Assembly (NCBI GenBank): GCA_900548355.1
Contig: URKR01000004.1
Span: forward strand, 62,001-126,000
From: an uncultured Oscillospiraceae bacterium
GTDB lineage: Bacteria > Bacillota > Clostridia > Oscillospirales > Ruminococcaceae
Length of the DNA: 64,000 bases
Direction: 5' to 3'
This document shows, one piece after another, positions 1 to 9,423 of the stretch. The number at the start of each line of letters is the position of its first letter. Position 1 is the stretch's first letter. The position numbers were made by a program, and so were the translations under genes. The notes under the pieces are model-generated. The model was not told where the DNA came from. It searched no databases and worked only from the letters and a program-made list of their open reading frames with translations.

Positions 1-66
1 CGCCTTTCCACCAGGCGCCGCGCGGCGTTTGACACCAAATAACCCCATCAGCGAGGAGGGACGACC

Positions 67-1062
67 ATGCCCCGCAAAGAAGGACAAAAACTCAAACTGC
101 TGGCCCTGCTGCAGATTCTGGCCCGTGATACCGATGAAACCCACCCCCTGAGCGTGCCGCGCCTTGTGGAAATGCTGCAGGAACGCGGCATCAAGGCGGA
201 ACGCAAAAGCATCTATGACGACATCCAAACCCTCAACGAGATCGAGAACGCGCCGTTTGAAATTGTGCAGCAGCGCGGCCGCGGCGGCGGGTATTATATG
301 ACCGACACCCCCTTTGAACTCGCCGAGCTCAAACTGCTTGTGGATGCGGTGTACGCCAGCAAGTTTATCACGGCCCGCAAAACCCGCACCCTCATTGACA
401 AGCTTGGCCGCTTTACATCGCGGTATCACCAGGCCGAACTGAACCGCGCGGTGCTGGTTTCGGGCCGGATCAAAAGCCAGGATGAAAAAATCTTTTACAG
501 CGTGGATGCATTGCACCGCGCCCTGACCGAAGGCTGCCAGGTACAGTTCAAATACTGTGACTGGACGCTGGAAAAAACGATGGTCCCCCGCCACGGCGGG
601 CAGCTTTACCGTGTCAGTCCCTGGGCGCTTGTGTGGGAAAACGGCAATTACTATTTGATCGCCTATACCGATGGACACCTGCGTCATTACCGGGTGGACA
701 AGATGCTCAAGGTGGAACCGCTGTTTGACACCCGGCGTGAAGGCGCTGAAGAATATGCCAATTTCGATGTCAACACCTATGTGCAGCAGACCTTTGGCAT
801 GTTCAACGGCCCGATCAAAAAAGTTACGCTCAAATGTGAGAACCGGCTTGCCGGCGCAATGATCGACCGCTTTGGCACCGGGCCGACCCTTGTGCCCTAT
901 GCAGGGGGTGAGGCGTTTGTCATCACGGTGGATGTGCAGGTCAGCCCGCAGTTCTATGGCTGGGTGGCCGGTTTTGGCGCGGGGATCGAAATTCTTTCCC
1001 CGCCGGAAGTGCGCGCCGAAATGCGCAAAACGCTGGATACGCTGGAGACGATTTATCGGTAA
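67..1062 (+). CDS. WYL-domain transcriptional regulator
   Basis: A 331-residue DNA-binding regulator. An N-terminal winged helix-turn-helix (about residues 8-65, of the DeoR-like kind usual in this family) is followed by a WYL domain (about 140-205) with the stretch SPWALVWENGNYYL and the downstream HYRVDKM, matching the family's ligand-sensing core. The C-terminal extension (about 235-331) is also typical. The start is an ATG ten bases after GAGGAGGG. It stands alone, followed by a hairpin repeat, so its targets cannot be inferred from position. WYL proteins are known to bind nucleic-acid-type or other small ligands; the ligand here is unknown. Family assignment is firm, role is not. Confidence 0.88.
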   Translation: MPRKEGQKLKLLALLQILARDTDETHPLSVPRLVEMLQERGIKAERKSIYDDIQTLNEIENAPFEIVQQRGRGGGYYMTDTPFELAELKLLVDAVYASKFITARKTRTLIDKLGRFTSRYHQAELNRAVLVSGRIKSQDEKIFYSVDALHRALTEGCQVQFKYCDWTLEKTMVPRHGGQLYRVSPWALVWENGNYYLIAYTDGHLRHYRVDKMLKVEPLFDTRREGAEEYANFDVNTYVQQTFGMFNGPIKKVTLKCENRLAGAMIDRFGTGPTLVPYAGGEAFVITVDVQVSPQFYGWVAGFGAGIEILSPPEVRAEMRKTLDTLETIYR

Positions 1063-1070
1063 ACCAAAAA

Positions 1071-1143
1071 TGTAGGGGCGGATTCTATATCCGCCCGCGT
1101 ATAGCGCGCCGGAAGCCGGGCCGATATGGAATCGGCCCCTACA
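1071..1143. repeat. Interspersed hairpin repeat (TGTAGGGGC family)
   Basis: This 73-bp element begins TGTAGGGGCGGAT and ends ATCGGCCCCTACA, so the outer ends are inverted copies of each other. Each half also folds on itself (GGGCGGAT/ATCCGCCC and GGGCCGAT/ATCGGCCC). Related elements lie at 57869-57948 and, as a half element, at 49521-49542. It is probably a small non-autonomous repeat; it could also act as a terminator for the WYL gene. Confidence 0.7.
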
Positions 1144-1249
1144 ATCTCTGCATTTTCAAAGCGGCCACAGGCTGCCGAACCACCAAAATTCCGAATTCCG
1201 AACTTCTAATTTTCCTTTGACGCTCAATCTCATAAAAAGGAGCGCTTTC

Positions 1250-3343
1250 ATGCAAGCAAAACCCCTTCGCCGGCTGCGGCGCGCTGTGCCGTGGCTGGCG
1301 CTGCTGGCGGTGCTGGCCGGTCTGGCCGCTGTGCGCGGGCTGGATCACTGCTACAACATCAGCTATGAAATTACCAACGGCGATTTTCAAAACTACAACC
1401 CGGTGCGGCATTTGCTGGCCTGCCAGGTGCCTTTCCGTGATTTCACGGTCTACCTTGGCGCTGGCGAGCTGTACAGCGTCGGCGCAATGCTGCTTGTGCT
1501 CGGCAACAGTTTTGGCCGCAGCATGTTTGCGACCGGCTTTTTGACCTGGTTCTGTTTTGAACTGCTTGTGTTTGCGGTTTGTGCCGTCGTCATGGGCAAA
1601 GGGCGCGGCGCGCGCGCCCTGGCCATCGCGCTGTGCGGCGTGCTGTTTATGCAGGTACAGGGCTGGGTCTCGCTGCCCGGGCCGTTCGGCGCCTGGCTTG
1701 AATATGCGGCCGACCCCGGCAACAGCGCCCGGATGATGCGTTCAGCTGCGCTTCCGCTGGCGGTGCTGCTTTCGTTTGCACTGTTGCGCCGGCCCCGCCA
1801 TGCCCCGGCACAGCCGACCGGCGGCTGGCGGCGTTTTCTGCCGCCCTGGCAGGCCGCCGTTACCCCTGCCCTGGCGGGGGCGCTTGTTGTGTGGAGCAAC
1901 GATATGGGCGCGGCGATGTACATCGCCGTCGCGCTCGGTTATGGTTTGTTCCTGCTGCGTCGGTACGGGCGCAAGATCAGCATGGTGGCGCTGCGGGTCG
2001 CGCAGTATATCGCCGTCAGCTGTCTCGGGCTCGGCGCCGCGGTGCTGCTCGTCAGCTGGGGGCATCCGCTCGCCTGGCTGCGCCAGACCCGCGGCAGCGG
2101 CGCCTTCCAATCCTGGTACTATGGAACCGAGAACACCGCCAAACTCTGCTATATCACCGATTATGTCCCCCAGCTCGCCGGCGGCATCTGTCTGGCGCTT
2201 GCCGTCGCGTTTGCAATCGGCATCTTCCGCTGCAAAACCAATCGCTCGGCCGTGCTCGCGGCCGGCGGGTTTGCGCTCTGCCTTGGTATGCAGCTGTGGA
2301 ACCTGCTTTACTGTCTTCTCTCGGCTGTCCCGCAGGAAGGCCCGGCCGGCGGCGCGCAGGCGTTGCTGGCGGCCCTGCTGCCGGCACTGGCGGTGCGCGG
2401 CGCGCTGCTGTTGGCCGGCCGGCTCTGGCGCGGCAAAGAAGCCCTGGCCCGCGCGCTGCACCGGTTTGTACCGGCTGTTTGCGCAGGGCTTGGCTGCCTG
2501 CTCGTCGCGGCGGGCGGCGTCGCCCAGGTGCAAAGCCGAATCGGCGGGCATGAAGGGCTGACCCATCTGCCGGCGCTTGGCGGCTGGCTCGGCGACCAGG
2601 CGGGCAACCTGACGACGGAGCAGGCCCTTGCCGGTGAGGCGCGGCTCTTCGGCACCTATTCGAGCGCGCTCGAAGCCATGAACGGCCAGCTGCAGCCGAC
2701 CGGCACCGATTACATCATCCACGCCCTTGGCGACAGGCAGCGGCTGCACTATCTGACCACCTTCCAGCAGGGGGATTTTGACCTGGTTGTCACCCCCAGC
2801 CCCAAAGTGGCCCAGTATGAACGCTGGAGCCGCAATGCAAACTGGTGGTTCTACCGCGAGCTCTACCGCTGGTACGCCCCGGTGGCCAACACCTTCAACA
2901 GCGGCGGGATGCACCTGTTCTGGCAGCGCACCGGCGTCTGCAACGACCTTGGGCAGGAATTTTCGGTCGAAGTTTCGCCGGCCGGCCAGAGCGTGACCAT
3001 CACCCTCACCGCCGCTGACCCGACCTTTAACGGCGTGGCCGACCTGCGCATCGGGTATGCGTTTGACCTGCCCGACGATTATCTTCTGCGCGGCGGGCTC
3101 TACGGCTTCCTGCTCTGCTACCCCGATACCGAAACGGCGCTCTGGGCCGAGCGCGGGCGGGAAGGCGGCGACGCCGGCTTCTACCTGCCGACCGACCGCA
3201 GCGTTTACAACATCCCGGTGACCGTCGCCGACGGCACCGGCACCGTCACCCTGCAGGCGCTGCCGGCCGATGCAGCTGCCGTCACGGTCACAGAGGCTGT
3301 GGTTGAGGCCAGTTATACCGACTGGGAGTATTTCTTTGAGTGA
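1250..3343 (+). CDS. Large polytopic membrane protein, possible GT-C-type glycosyltransferase
   Basis: A 697-residue protein with many hydrophobic segments in its first 430 residues, then a mostly soluble C-terminal part (about 440-697) likely outside the membrane. After the first membrane segment comes a loop with GDFQNYNPVRHLL and PFRDFTVYLGAGELY, a layout (acidic residue before a YxxxR helix, then a PYRDF-like turn) common in GT-C lipid-linked sugar transferases. The ATG at 1250 has AAAAGGAG seven bases upstream; a TTG at 1217 would add eleven residues without a better ribosome site. It leads a polysaccharide gene cluster, which supports, but does not prove, a role in glycan assembly or transfer. 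Confidence 0.6.
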   Translation: MQAKPLRRLRRAVPWLALLAVLAGLAAVRGLDHCYNISYEITNGDFQNYNPVRHLLACQVPFRDFTVYLGAGELYSVGAMLLVLGNSFGRSMFATGFLTWFCFELLVFAVCAVVMGKGRGARALAIALCGVLFMQVQGWVSLPGPFGAWLEYAADPGNSARMMRSAALPLAVLLSFALLRRPRHAPAQPTGGWRRFLPPWQAAVTPALAGALVVWSNDMGAAMYIAVALGYGLFLLRRYGRKISMVALRVAQYIAVSCLGLGAAVLLVSWGHPLAWLRQTRGSGAFQSWYYGTENTAKLCYITDYVPQLAGGICLALAVAFAIGIFRCKTNRSAVLAAGGFALCLGMQLWNLLYCLLSAVPQEGPAGGAQALLAALLPALAVRGALLLAGRLWRGKEALARALHRFVPAVCAGLGCLLVAAGGVAQVQSRIGGHEGLTHLPALGGWLGDQAGNLTTEQALAGEARLFGTYSSALEAMNGQLQPTGTDYIIHALGDRQRLHYLTTFQQGDFDLVVTPSPKVAQYERWSRNANWWFYRELYRWYAPVANTFNSGGMHLFWQRTGVCNDLGQEFSVEVSPAGQSVTITLTAADPTFNGVADLRIGYAFDLPDDYLLRGGLYGFLLCYPDTETALWAERGREGGDAGFYLPTDRSVYNIPVTVADGTGTVTLQALPADAAAVTVTEAVVEASYTDWEYFFE

Positions 3344-3441
3344 GGCCGCCGCCAAAGCCTGTCTTGCAACGCCGGCGGGAGTGTGGTATCCTATAAAGAT
3401 AAGCGCCGCTGATTCAAAACGGGAAGGGAGGGGCCGCGGCT

Positions 3442-4848
3442 ATGCTGGAAAAGAACCAACGCATCCTGTCGGTTGGCAGCAGCGTGCTGGACGCCCTGCT
3501 GCTGTTTGCCGCCTATCTGCTTGCGAACTTCCTGCGGTTCAACTTCCTGCCTTATATCCAGCCCGGCGGCGCCGGCCCTGCGCTGGATATCGCGCAGGAT
3601 ACCATCTTTTTTGGCGCGATCTATGCGGTTATAGCGGTCGGAGCGTTCTGGCTTTGCGGGCTGTACAGCGCCTCCCGCCTGCGGGGGCTGTGGCAGCGCA
3701 GCCGGATGATCCTGGTTGTCAATGCGGTGGGGATTCTGGCGTTTGAGGCCTGCCTGTACCAATTCCGGGTGGTCAACTTCAACCGCCTGGTTGTGCTGCT
3801 GTTTTACCTGTTCGGCACCGGTTTTTTGATCTTCAAGCGGATGCTCCGCCGCTGGTACGACCGTTGGCGCCACCGCCGCGGCGAAGGATTCCGCCACATT
3901 CTGCTGGTTGGCGGCGGCAAGATGGCCGCGCAGTACCTGCTTGCGCTTGAACACAACCCTTACTACGGTTTCCGGGTTGACGGCTATATTGCACTGCGCC
4001 CCACGCCGGGATTCACCTCGCGTTACCTTGGCGGATATGACAAGCTCGATCTGGCATTGTCGGAACCCGGTATCGACGAGGTGGTTGTCGCGCTTGACGC
4101 CGATGAGATGGACCGCATCTCCAAAGTTTTCGCCGCCTGCGACAAGCAGGGGGTGCGGATCACGATGGTACCGTTTTATAATGACTATCTGCCGGCCCGC
4201 CCCACCATCGACGCACTTGGAGACTGCAAGCTGATCAATGTCCGCCAGACCCCGTTTGACAATATCCTGAACGCCTTTGTCAAACGCCTGCTGGACGTTT
4301 TGGGCAGCCTGTGCCTGATTGTGCTGACCAGCCCGATCATGCTGGCTGTTGCGGTCGGGGTCAAACTTTCAAGCCCCGGCCCGATCATCTTCAAACAAAA
4401 ACGGGTGGGGCTGAACAAGCGGGAGTTTATGATGTACAAATTCCGGTCAATGCGCCAGAATGCCGGCGAACAGACCGGGTGGAGCACCGATTCCGACCCG
4501 CGTAAAACCCGGTTTGGCAGCCTGATCCGCAAATTCAGCCTGGATGAGCTGCCCCAGTTTTTCAATGTTCTCAAAGGGGATATGAGCCTTGTCGGCCCGC
4601 GGCCGGAGGTCCCGTTCCATGTTGAACATTTTAAAGAAGAAATCCCCCGTTATCTTGTGCGCCAGCAGGTACGTCCCGGCGTGACCGGCTGGGCCCAGAT
4701 CAACGGCCTGCGCGGCGACACCGATATCGCTGAGCGCATCCGCTACGACATCTGGTATATTGAAAACTGGACGCTTGCTCTTGATATCAAGATCCTCTTC
4801 CGCACCGTCTTCGGCGGCAAGATGATCAACGATGAGAAACTGAACTGA
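3442..4848 (+). CDS. Polyprenyl-phosphate sugar-1-phosphate transferase (exopolysaccharide initiation)
   Basis: A 468-residue enzyme that should transfer a sugar-1-phosphate from a nucleotide sugar to undecaprenyl phosphate, the first membrane step of surface polysaccharide synthesis. Four N-terminal membrane helices precede a CoA-binding-like fold (about 145-250). A further membrane helix (about 275-305) opens the catalytic bacterial sugar transferase domain. Its family motifs are plain: KRLLDVLGS, SPGPIIFKQKRVG, MYKFRSM, DELPQFFNVLKGDMSLVGPRP and RPGVTGWAQINGLRG. The length fits the WcaJ/CpsE-like group. It is followed within 30 bases by glycosyltransferase genes. The sugar transferred cannot be read from sequence. 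Confidence 0.92.
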   Translation: MLEKNQRILSVGSSVLDALLLFAAYLLANFLRFNFLPYIQPGGAGPALDIAQDTIFFGAIYAVIAVGAFWLCGLYSASRLRGLWQRSRMILVVNAVGILAFEACLYQFRVVNFNRLVVLLFYLFGTGFLIFKRMLRRWYDRWRHRRGEGFRHILLVGGGKMAAQYLLALEHNPYYGFRVDGYIALRPTPGFTSRYLGGYDKLDLALSEPGIDEVVVALDADEMDRISKVFAACDKQGVRITMVPFYNDYLPARPTIDALGDCKLINVRQTPFDNILNAFVKRLLDVLGSLCLIVLTSPIMLAVAVGVKLSSPGPIIFKQKRVGLNKREFMMYKFRSMRQNAGEQTGWSTDSDPRKTRFGSLIRKFSLDELPQFFNVLKGDMSLVGPRPEVPFHVEHFKEEIPRYLVRQQVRPGVTGWAQINGLRGDTDIAERIRYDIWYIENWTLALDIKILFRTVFGGKMINDEKLN

Positions 4849-4874
4849 CGCAGCATCCAAAAAGGAGGCAGGGT

Positions 4875-6029
4875 ATGGTAAACAAAAAGCCGAAAGTCGC
4901 CATTGTCCACGACTGGTTGGTGGGCTATGCGGGCGGCGACCGCGTGGTGGACTGTATGCACCATATCTTCCCCGACGCGCCGATCTACACCCTTGTTTAC
5001 GACAAAGACAAAATGCCGGCCTGGTTCCGTGACTATGACATCCGCACAACCTGGGTGCAGAAGCTCCCGTTTGCCACCCGGCTCTATAAAGGAATGCTGC
5101 CGCTGATGCCCCGCGCGTTTGAAGCGCTCGATTTGTCTGAATACGACCTTGTGCTCTCCTCCTGTTCATCCTGCAGCAAAGGGGTCATCACCCGGCCGGA
5201 CGCCGTCCATATCTGCTACTGCCATACCCCGACCCGCTATGTCTGGGATTTCTATTATACCTACCGCGCCAATGCAAACCCGCTTGTGCGGGCGGTCATG
5301 CCGGGGCAGATGCTCAAACTGCGCCAGTGGGATAAATGCGCGGCCGACCGGGTCGATTATTTCATCGCGAACTCCCACTACATCGCCCGCAGGATCAAGA
5401 AATACTATCGGCGGGATTCGGATGTGATCTACCCCTGCGTGCACATCAACGAAAGTCCCTTTGTCCCCAAAGAGGACTTCTACCTCACAGTTGGCCGGCT
5501 GACCTGGTACAAGCGGGTCGATCTGGCAGTTGCCGCCTGCACAAAGCTTGGCCGCCCTCTTGTCGTCATCGGCGGCGGGGATGAGGAAGCCCACCTGCGT
5601 GCGATCGCCGGGCCTTCGGTACAGTTTTTGGGCGGCGGTTTAACCGACGAGGAAGTCCGCGGCTATTATCTGCGGGCCAAGGCCTTCCTCTTTCCCGGAG
5701 AGGAAGACTTCGGCATCACCCCGGTTGAAGCCCAAAGCGCCGGCACCCCGGTGCTGGCCTTTGGCCGCGGCGGCGCCTGTGAAACGGTGGAGGACGGCGT
5801 GACCGGCCTGCTTTTTGTAGAGCAGACGGTTGACAGCCTTATCGATTGCATCCAGCAGTTTGAAACGTCCGGCGTCAGCGCCGGGCCGGAGGAGATCCGT
5901 GACCACAGCCGCCGCTTCAGTGAGGAGCGGTTTGAGCGCGAACTGCGTGCGTACTGCGCCCGTCGGCTGGAAGATTGGGCCGGGGAATTGTACGCCTGTT
6001 CCCACCATACGCCCCCAACGGAGGATTGA
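4875..6029 (+). CDS. Glycosyltransferase family 4
   Basis: A 384-residue GT-B fold enzyme. The N-terminal half holds VAIVHDWLVGYAGGDRVV, a glycine-rich acceptor loop typical of GT4. The C-terminal half has the nucleotide-sugar side, with GRLTWYKRVDLAV and the family EX7E-type stretch GEEDFGITPVEAQSAGTPV. It has AAAGGAGG before the ATG and sits in the polysaccharide cluster, so it likely adds a hexose such as mannose or rhamnose to the lipid-linked precursor in the cytoplasm. Donor and acceptor are unknown. Confidence 0.88.
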   Translation: MVNKKPKVAIVHDWLVGYAGGDRVVDCMHHIFPDAPIYTLVYDKDKMPAWFRDYDIRTTWVQKLPFATRLYKGMLPLMPRAFEALDLSEYDLVLSSCSSCSKGVITRPDAVHICYCHTPTRYVWDFYYTYRANANPLVRAVMPGQMLKLRQWDKCAADRVDYFIANSHYIARRIKKYYRRDSDVIYPCVHINESPFVPKEDFYLTVGRLTWYKRVDLAVAACTKLGRPLVVIGGGDEEAHLRAIAGPSVQFLGGGLTDEEVRGYYLRAKAFLFPGEEDFGITPVEAQSAGTPVLAFGRGGACETVEDGVTGLLFVEQTVDSLIDCIQQFETSGVSAGPEEIRDHSRRFSEERFERELRAYCARRLEDWAGELYACSHHTPPTED

Positions 6030-6035
6030 TTTCAT

Positions 6036-7088
6036 TTGAGACCCATTGTCATCAACGGCACCGTTCTGTGTGACCCGATCACCGGCATTCCGCGCTATGT
6101 GTATGAGGTTGTCACCCGTCTGGACCCGCTTTTGGCCGGCACCGGGCTGGATGTGCGCCTGTGTTACCGCGACGACGGCCGCCCCTTACAGCTGCCGCCG
6201 CTGCAAAACATCCACATCGTACCGCTCAAGGCGGTCAAATACAGTTATAACCTTGTCGTGCTGCCGCAATATCTGCGCAAGCATAAGGCGTTTTTCCTGG
6301 GGCTTGCCAGCGATATGCTCATGACCCGGCACAGCGCCGTCGTCCTGCATGATATCCGCCCGCTCGTTATGGATACCGACCGCGGCTTTTTCCGGTTCAA
6401 GTTCTGGGTGCACTGCCTGAGCGTGCGGGCTTTTGCCCGGCGGGTTTACACCGTCAGCGATGACCAGCGCCGGCTCATCAGCGATCGGCTGCACATCCCG
6501 GTTTCCAAAATCGGGCTGACCTATAACGGTTGGGAACATATGCAGCGCGCCGAGGAGGACGACACAGTCTTTGACAAGCTGCCCGGCGTTGAAAAGGGCA
6601 ACTATTACTATGCACTGGGCAGCCTGGCCAAGCACAAAAACTACCGCTGGGTGCGGGAAGTTGCCGCCCGAAACCCGGATAAAACTTTTGTTGTTGCCGG
6701 CGGCAAGGACCTGGCTGCCTTTGGGGACGATGCCGACGCGGTCAGCGGCGGCAACCTGCACTATCCCGGCTATGTCAAAGACGGCGAAAACAAAGCCCTG
6801 ATGCGCCATTGCAAAGGATTTTTGCATCCGGCTGTCTTTGAAGGGTTCGGCATCCCGCCGCTCGAAGCGCTCAGCCTTGGCGCGCCGGTCGCGGTGGCGA
6901 ACGCCTCCTGCCTGCCGGAACTTTATGGCGATACGGTGCGCTATTTTGACCCGTATGATTATGAGGTTGACCTTGACGCGCTGTTTGCCCGGCCTGTCGC
7001 CCCGCCGGATACGGTGCTCAAAACCTATAGCTGGCCGGCCACCGCGGCCTTCTGGCTCGAAGAAATCCGCCGCTTTGCGGCCGAGTAG
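6036..7088 (+). CDS. Glycosyltransferase family 4 (second)
   Basis: A 350-residue GT-B fold enzyme. It begins only six bases after the previous stop, so the two are probably co-translated. The N-terminal segment has ITGIPRYVYEVVTRLDPLL, the acceptor-side motif of mannosyltransferase-like GT4 proteins. The donor side shows LGSLAKHKNYRWV and FLHPAVFEGFGIPPLEALSLGAPV, with the paired glutamates expected of the family. It likely extends the same repeat unit as its neighbours. The specific sugar is not known. Confidence 0.88.
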   Translation: MRPIVINGTVLCDPITGIPRYVYEVVTRLDPLLAGTGLDVRLCYRDDGRPLQLPPLQNIHIVPLKAVKYSYNLVVLPQYLRKHKAFFLGLASDMLMTRHSAVVLHDIRPLVMDTDRGFFRFKFWVHCLSVRAFARRVYTVSDDQRRLISDRLHIPVSKIGLTYNGWEHMQRAEEDDTVFDKLPGVEKGNYYYALGSLAKHKNYRWVREVAARNPDKTFVVAGGKDLAAFGDDADAVSGGNLHYPGYVKDGENKALMRHCKGFLHPAVFEGFGIPPLEALSLGAPVAVANASCLPELYGDTVRYFDPYDYEVDLDALFARPVAPPDTVLKTYSWPATAAFWLEEIRRFAAE

Positions 7089-7101
7089 GGGAGGAAAGAG
7101 C

Positions 7102-8046
7102 ATGGACGAGATCGCCGTATTGATCCCCTGTTACAATGAAGCGGCTACCGTGGCCAAGGTTGTGGCGGATTACCGCGCCGCGCTGCCCGGGGCAACCATC
7201 TATGTGTACGATAACAACTCGACCGACGGCACCGGCGCACTGGCGGCGGCGGCCGGCGCTGTGGTGCGCCGTGAAGCCCAGCAGGGCAAAGGAAATGTGC
7301 TGCGCCGGATGTTCCGCGAAGTGGACGCCCGGTGCTACCTGCTGGTTGACGGCGACGATACCTACCCGGCGGACGCCGCCCCCAAGATGGTGGCCGCTGT
7401 GCTGGAACATGGGGCGGATATGGTGGTGGGGGACCGCCTTTCCAGCACCTATTTTACCGAGAACAAACGCCCGTTTCACAACTTTGGCAACAGCCTTGTC
7501 CGGTTTTCGATCAACAGGCTTTTCGGCAGCCGGATTCAGGATATCATGACAGGATACCGCGCGTTCAGCTTCCTGTTTGCCAAAACTTTTCCTGTGCTTT
7601 CCCGCGGGTTTGAAATTGAAACTGAAATGTCCATCCACGCGGTGGAGCGCAATATGCAGATTGAAAACGTTGTCGTGGAATACCGCGACCGTCCGGCGGG
7701 CAGCGAAAGCAAGCTCAACACCTATTCCGACGGCGCCAAGGTGCTTGGCACAATCCTGCGGCTGTACAAAAATTACCGTCCGTTCGGCTTTTTCAGCCTG
7801 CTGGCGGCGATGCTTGCCGTGTTAAGCGCCGGGTTTATGGTGCCGGTTGTGGCCGAATACTTCCGCACGGGGCTTGTGCCGCGTTTCCCGACCCTGATCG
7901 TCTGCGCCTGCGGCATGGTGGCGGCGCTTTTGCTGTTTACCGCCGGCATCGTATTGTCCAATCTGCTCACCCAGGACGCCCGAAATTTTGAGTTCAAGCT
8001 CCAGCAGGCCGAACGCTGGCGGCGCGAAGCCGAGCGCCGCGGGTGA
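7102..8046 (+). CDS. Glycosyltransferase family 2 with two C-terminal membrane helices
   Basis: A 314-residue membrane-tethered GT-A enzyme of the polyprenyl-phosphate sugar synthase kind (DPM1-like). Motifs are IAVLIPCYNEAATV at the N-terminus, YDNNSTDGT, the metal-binding LLVDGDDTYPAD, and GYRAFSFLFAKTFPV. Two hydrophobic helices follow (about 230-255 and 272-297). The start is the ATG at 7102 after GGGGAGGAAAG; the open frame runs further upstream across the preceding gene, but no ribosome site supports that. It may make a polyprenyl-phosphate sugar donor used by a GT-C enzyme such as the product of 1250-3343. That link is inference. Confidence 0.87.
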   Translation: MDEIAVLIPCYNEAATVAKVVADYRAALPGATIYVYDNNSTDGTGALAAAAGAVVRREAQQGKGNVLRRMFREVDARCYLLVDGDDTYPADAAPKMVAAVLEHGADMVVGDRLSSTYFTENKRPFHNFGNSLVRFSINRLFGSRIQDIMTGYRAFSFLFAKTFPVLSRGFEIETEMSIHAVERNMQIENVVVEYRDRPAGSESKLNTYSDGAKVLGTILRLYKNYRPFGFFSLLAAMLAVLSAGFMVPVVAEYFRTGLVPRFPTLIVCACGMVAALLLFTAGIVLSNLLTQDARNFEFKLQQAERWRREAERRG

Positions 8047-8134
8047 GCAGGCCGCAGTTCTTTGCACCGGGTATTCCCCGGCGCCAGCTCTTCAGCATGT
8101 ATACAAGCAGGTCTTTTACCAAGGAGGAACGAGT

Positions 8135-9268
8135 ATGGCAAAACCGTATGATTACCTGATTGTCGGCGCCGGGCTGTTTGGCGCTGTCTTTGCCCGGCAG
8201 GCCACGAAAGCCGGCCGCAAATGCCTGGTCATTGACAAAAGGGACCACATCGCCGGCAATATCTACACCGAATCGATCGAAGGCATCCAGGTTCACCGCT
8301 ACGGTGCGCACATCTTCCACACCAACAACAAGCGTGTGTGGGACTATGTCAACGAATTCGTGGTTTTCAACCGGTACACCAACTCACCCGTAGCCAATTA
8401 CCACGGCGAGCTGTACAACCTGCCCTTCAATATGAACACCTTCAACAAGATGTGGGGCGTTGTCACACCGGCCGAAGCAGCCGCCAAAATAGCCGAGCAG
8501 CGGGCCGCCCACTTTACCGCCGAGCCCAAAAACCTCGAAGAACAGGCCATCAACCTTGTCGGCACCGACATCTATGAAAAGCTCATCAAAGGTTACACAG
8601 AAAAGCAGTGGGGCCGCCCCTGCGACGAACTGCCCGCCTTTATCATCAAGCGGCTGCCGGTGCGCCTGACCTTCGACAACAACTATTTCAACGCCCTCTA
8701 CCAGGGCATCCCGAACGGCGGCTACACCCAGATGGTGGCCAATATGCTGCAGGGCATTGAGGTACGCCTTGGCGTCAACTACCTCAAAGAGAAAGCCGAG
8801 CTGGACGCGCTGGCCGGGCGGGTTATCTACACCGGCCCGATTGATGCATACTTTGATTACGCGCTCGGCGCGCTGCAGTACCGCAGCGTCCGGTTTGAGA
8901 CGGAAGTCCTGGACTGCCCGAATTACCAGGGCAATGCGGTGATCAACTATACCGACGCCGAAACCCCTTACACCCGCATCATCGAGCACAAACATTTTGA
9001 GTTCGGCTCAACCGAACCTGGCACAAAAACGGTGATCAGCCGTGAATATTCGGCCGAATGGCAGCCTGGCGACGAACCGTATTACCCGGTCAACGATGAA
9101 CCGAACATGGCCCTTTACGCCCGGTATAAGGCGATGGCCGATGCGGAACCGCATGTTGTTTTCGGCGGACGGCTGGGTGAATACCGGTATTATGATATGG
9201 ACAAGGTGATCGAAAGCGCGCTGGACTGCGTTGCGGTGCAGCTTGATAAGATCAACCAGTACAAATAA
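8135..9268 (+). CDS. glf: UDP-galactopyranose mutase
   Basis: A 377-residue FAD enzyme that interconverts UDP-galactopyranose and UDP-galactofuranose, supplying galactofuranose for cell-surface glycans. The N-terminal Rossmann motif is YLIVGAGLFGAVFA, followed by CLVIDKRDHIAGN and the conserved RYGAHIFHT. GYTEKQWG, PNGGYT and GRLGEYRYYDMD are also diagnostic. The ATG at 8135 follows AAGGAGGAACGAGT; longer upstream frames lack this. It closes the glycan cluster, which therefore probably makes a galactofuranose-containing polymer. Confidence 0.95.
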   Translation: MAKPYDYLIVGAGLFGAVFARQATKAGRKCLVIDKRDHIAGNIYTESIEGIQVHRYGAHIFHTNNKRVWDYVNEFVVFNRYTNSPVANYHGELYNLPFNMNTFNKMWGVVTPAEAAAKIAEQRAAHFTAEPKNLEEQAINLVGTDIYEKLIKGYTEKQWGRPCDELPAFIIKRLPVRLTFDNNYFNALYQGIPNGGYTQMVANMLQGIEVRLGVNYLKEKAELDALAGRVIYTGPIDAYFDYALGALQYRSVRFETEVLDCPNYQGNAVINYTDAETPYTRIIEHKHFEFGSTEPGTKTVISREYSAEWQPGDEPYYPVNDEPNMALYARYKAMADAEPHVVFGGRLGEYRYYDMDKVIESALDCVAVQLDKINQYK

Positions 9269-9305
9269 CCCTGCGTTTCCCTCAAAATTTCGTCGAAGGG
9301 GTTTC

Positions 9306-9423
9306 CAAAAGGGGAAATAGCCGCGTTAGGCAAAGCCGGTCTCCGGCCTAAGAGCCGGGCCTGCGGCCCGGTTGGCCTCCGACACGCCGCTGCGGCGGCA
9401 GTACGCGGCTGTTGCCCCTTTTG
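9306..9423. repeat. 118-bp palindromic MITE-like element
   Basis: The element is bounded by 20-bp imperfect inverted ends (CAAAAGGGGAAATAGCCGCG and CGCGGCTGTTGCCCCTTTTG, 18 of 20 matching as inverses). Its inside carries tandem small hairpins (GCCGGGCC/GGCCCGGT and GCCGCTGCGGC). The stretch CTCCGGCCTAAGAGCC through GGTTGGCCTCCGA recurs at 29763-29800 in the mobile-element tail. No coding capacity. Confidence 0.6.

Noticed and set aside
1742..3355. 537-codon minus-strand frame opposite the large membrane protein
   Set aside because: Membrane protein on the plus strand has a proper ribosome site and hydrophobic pattern; the minus frame has neither.
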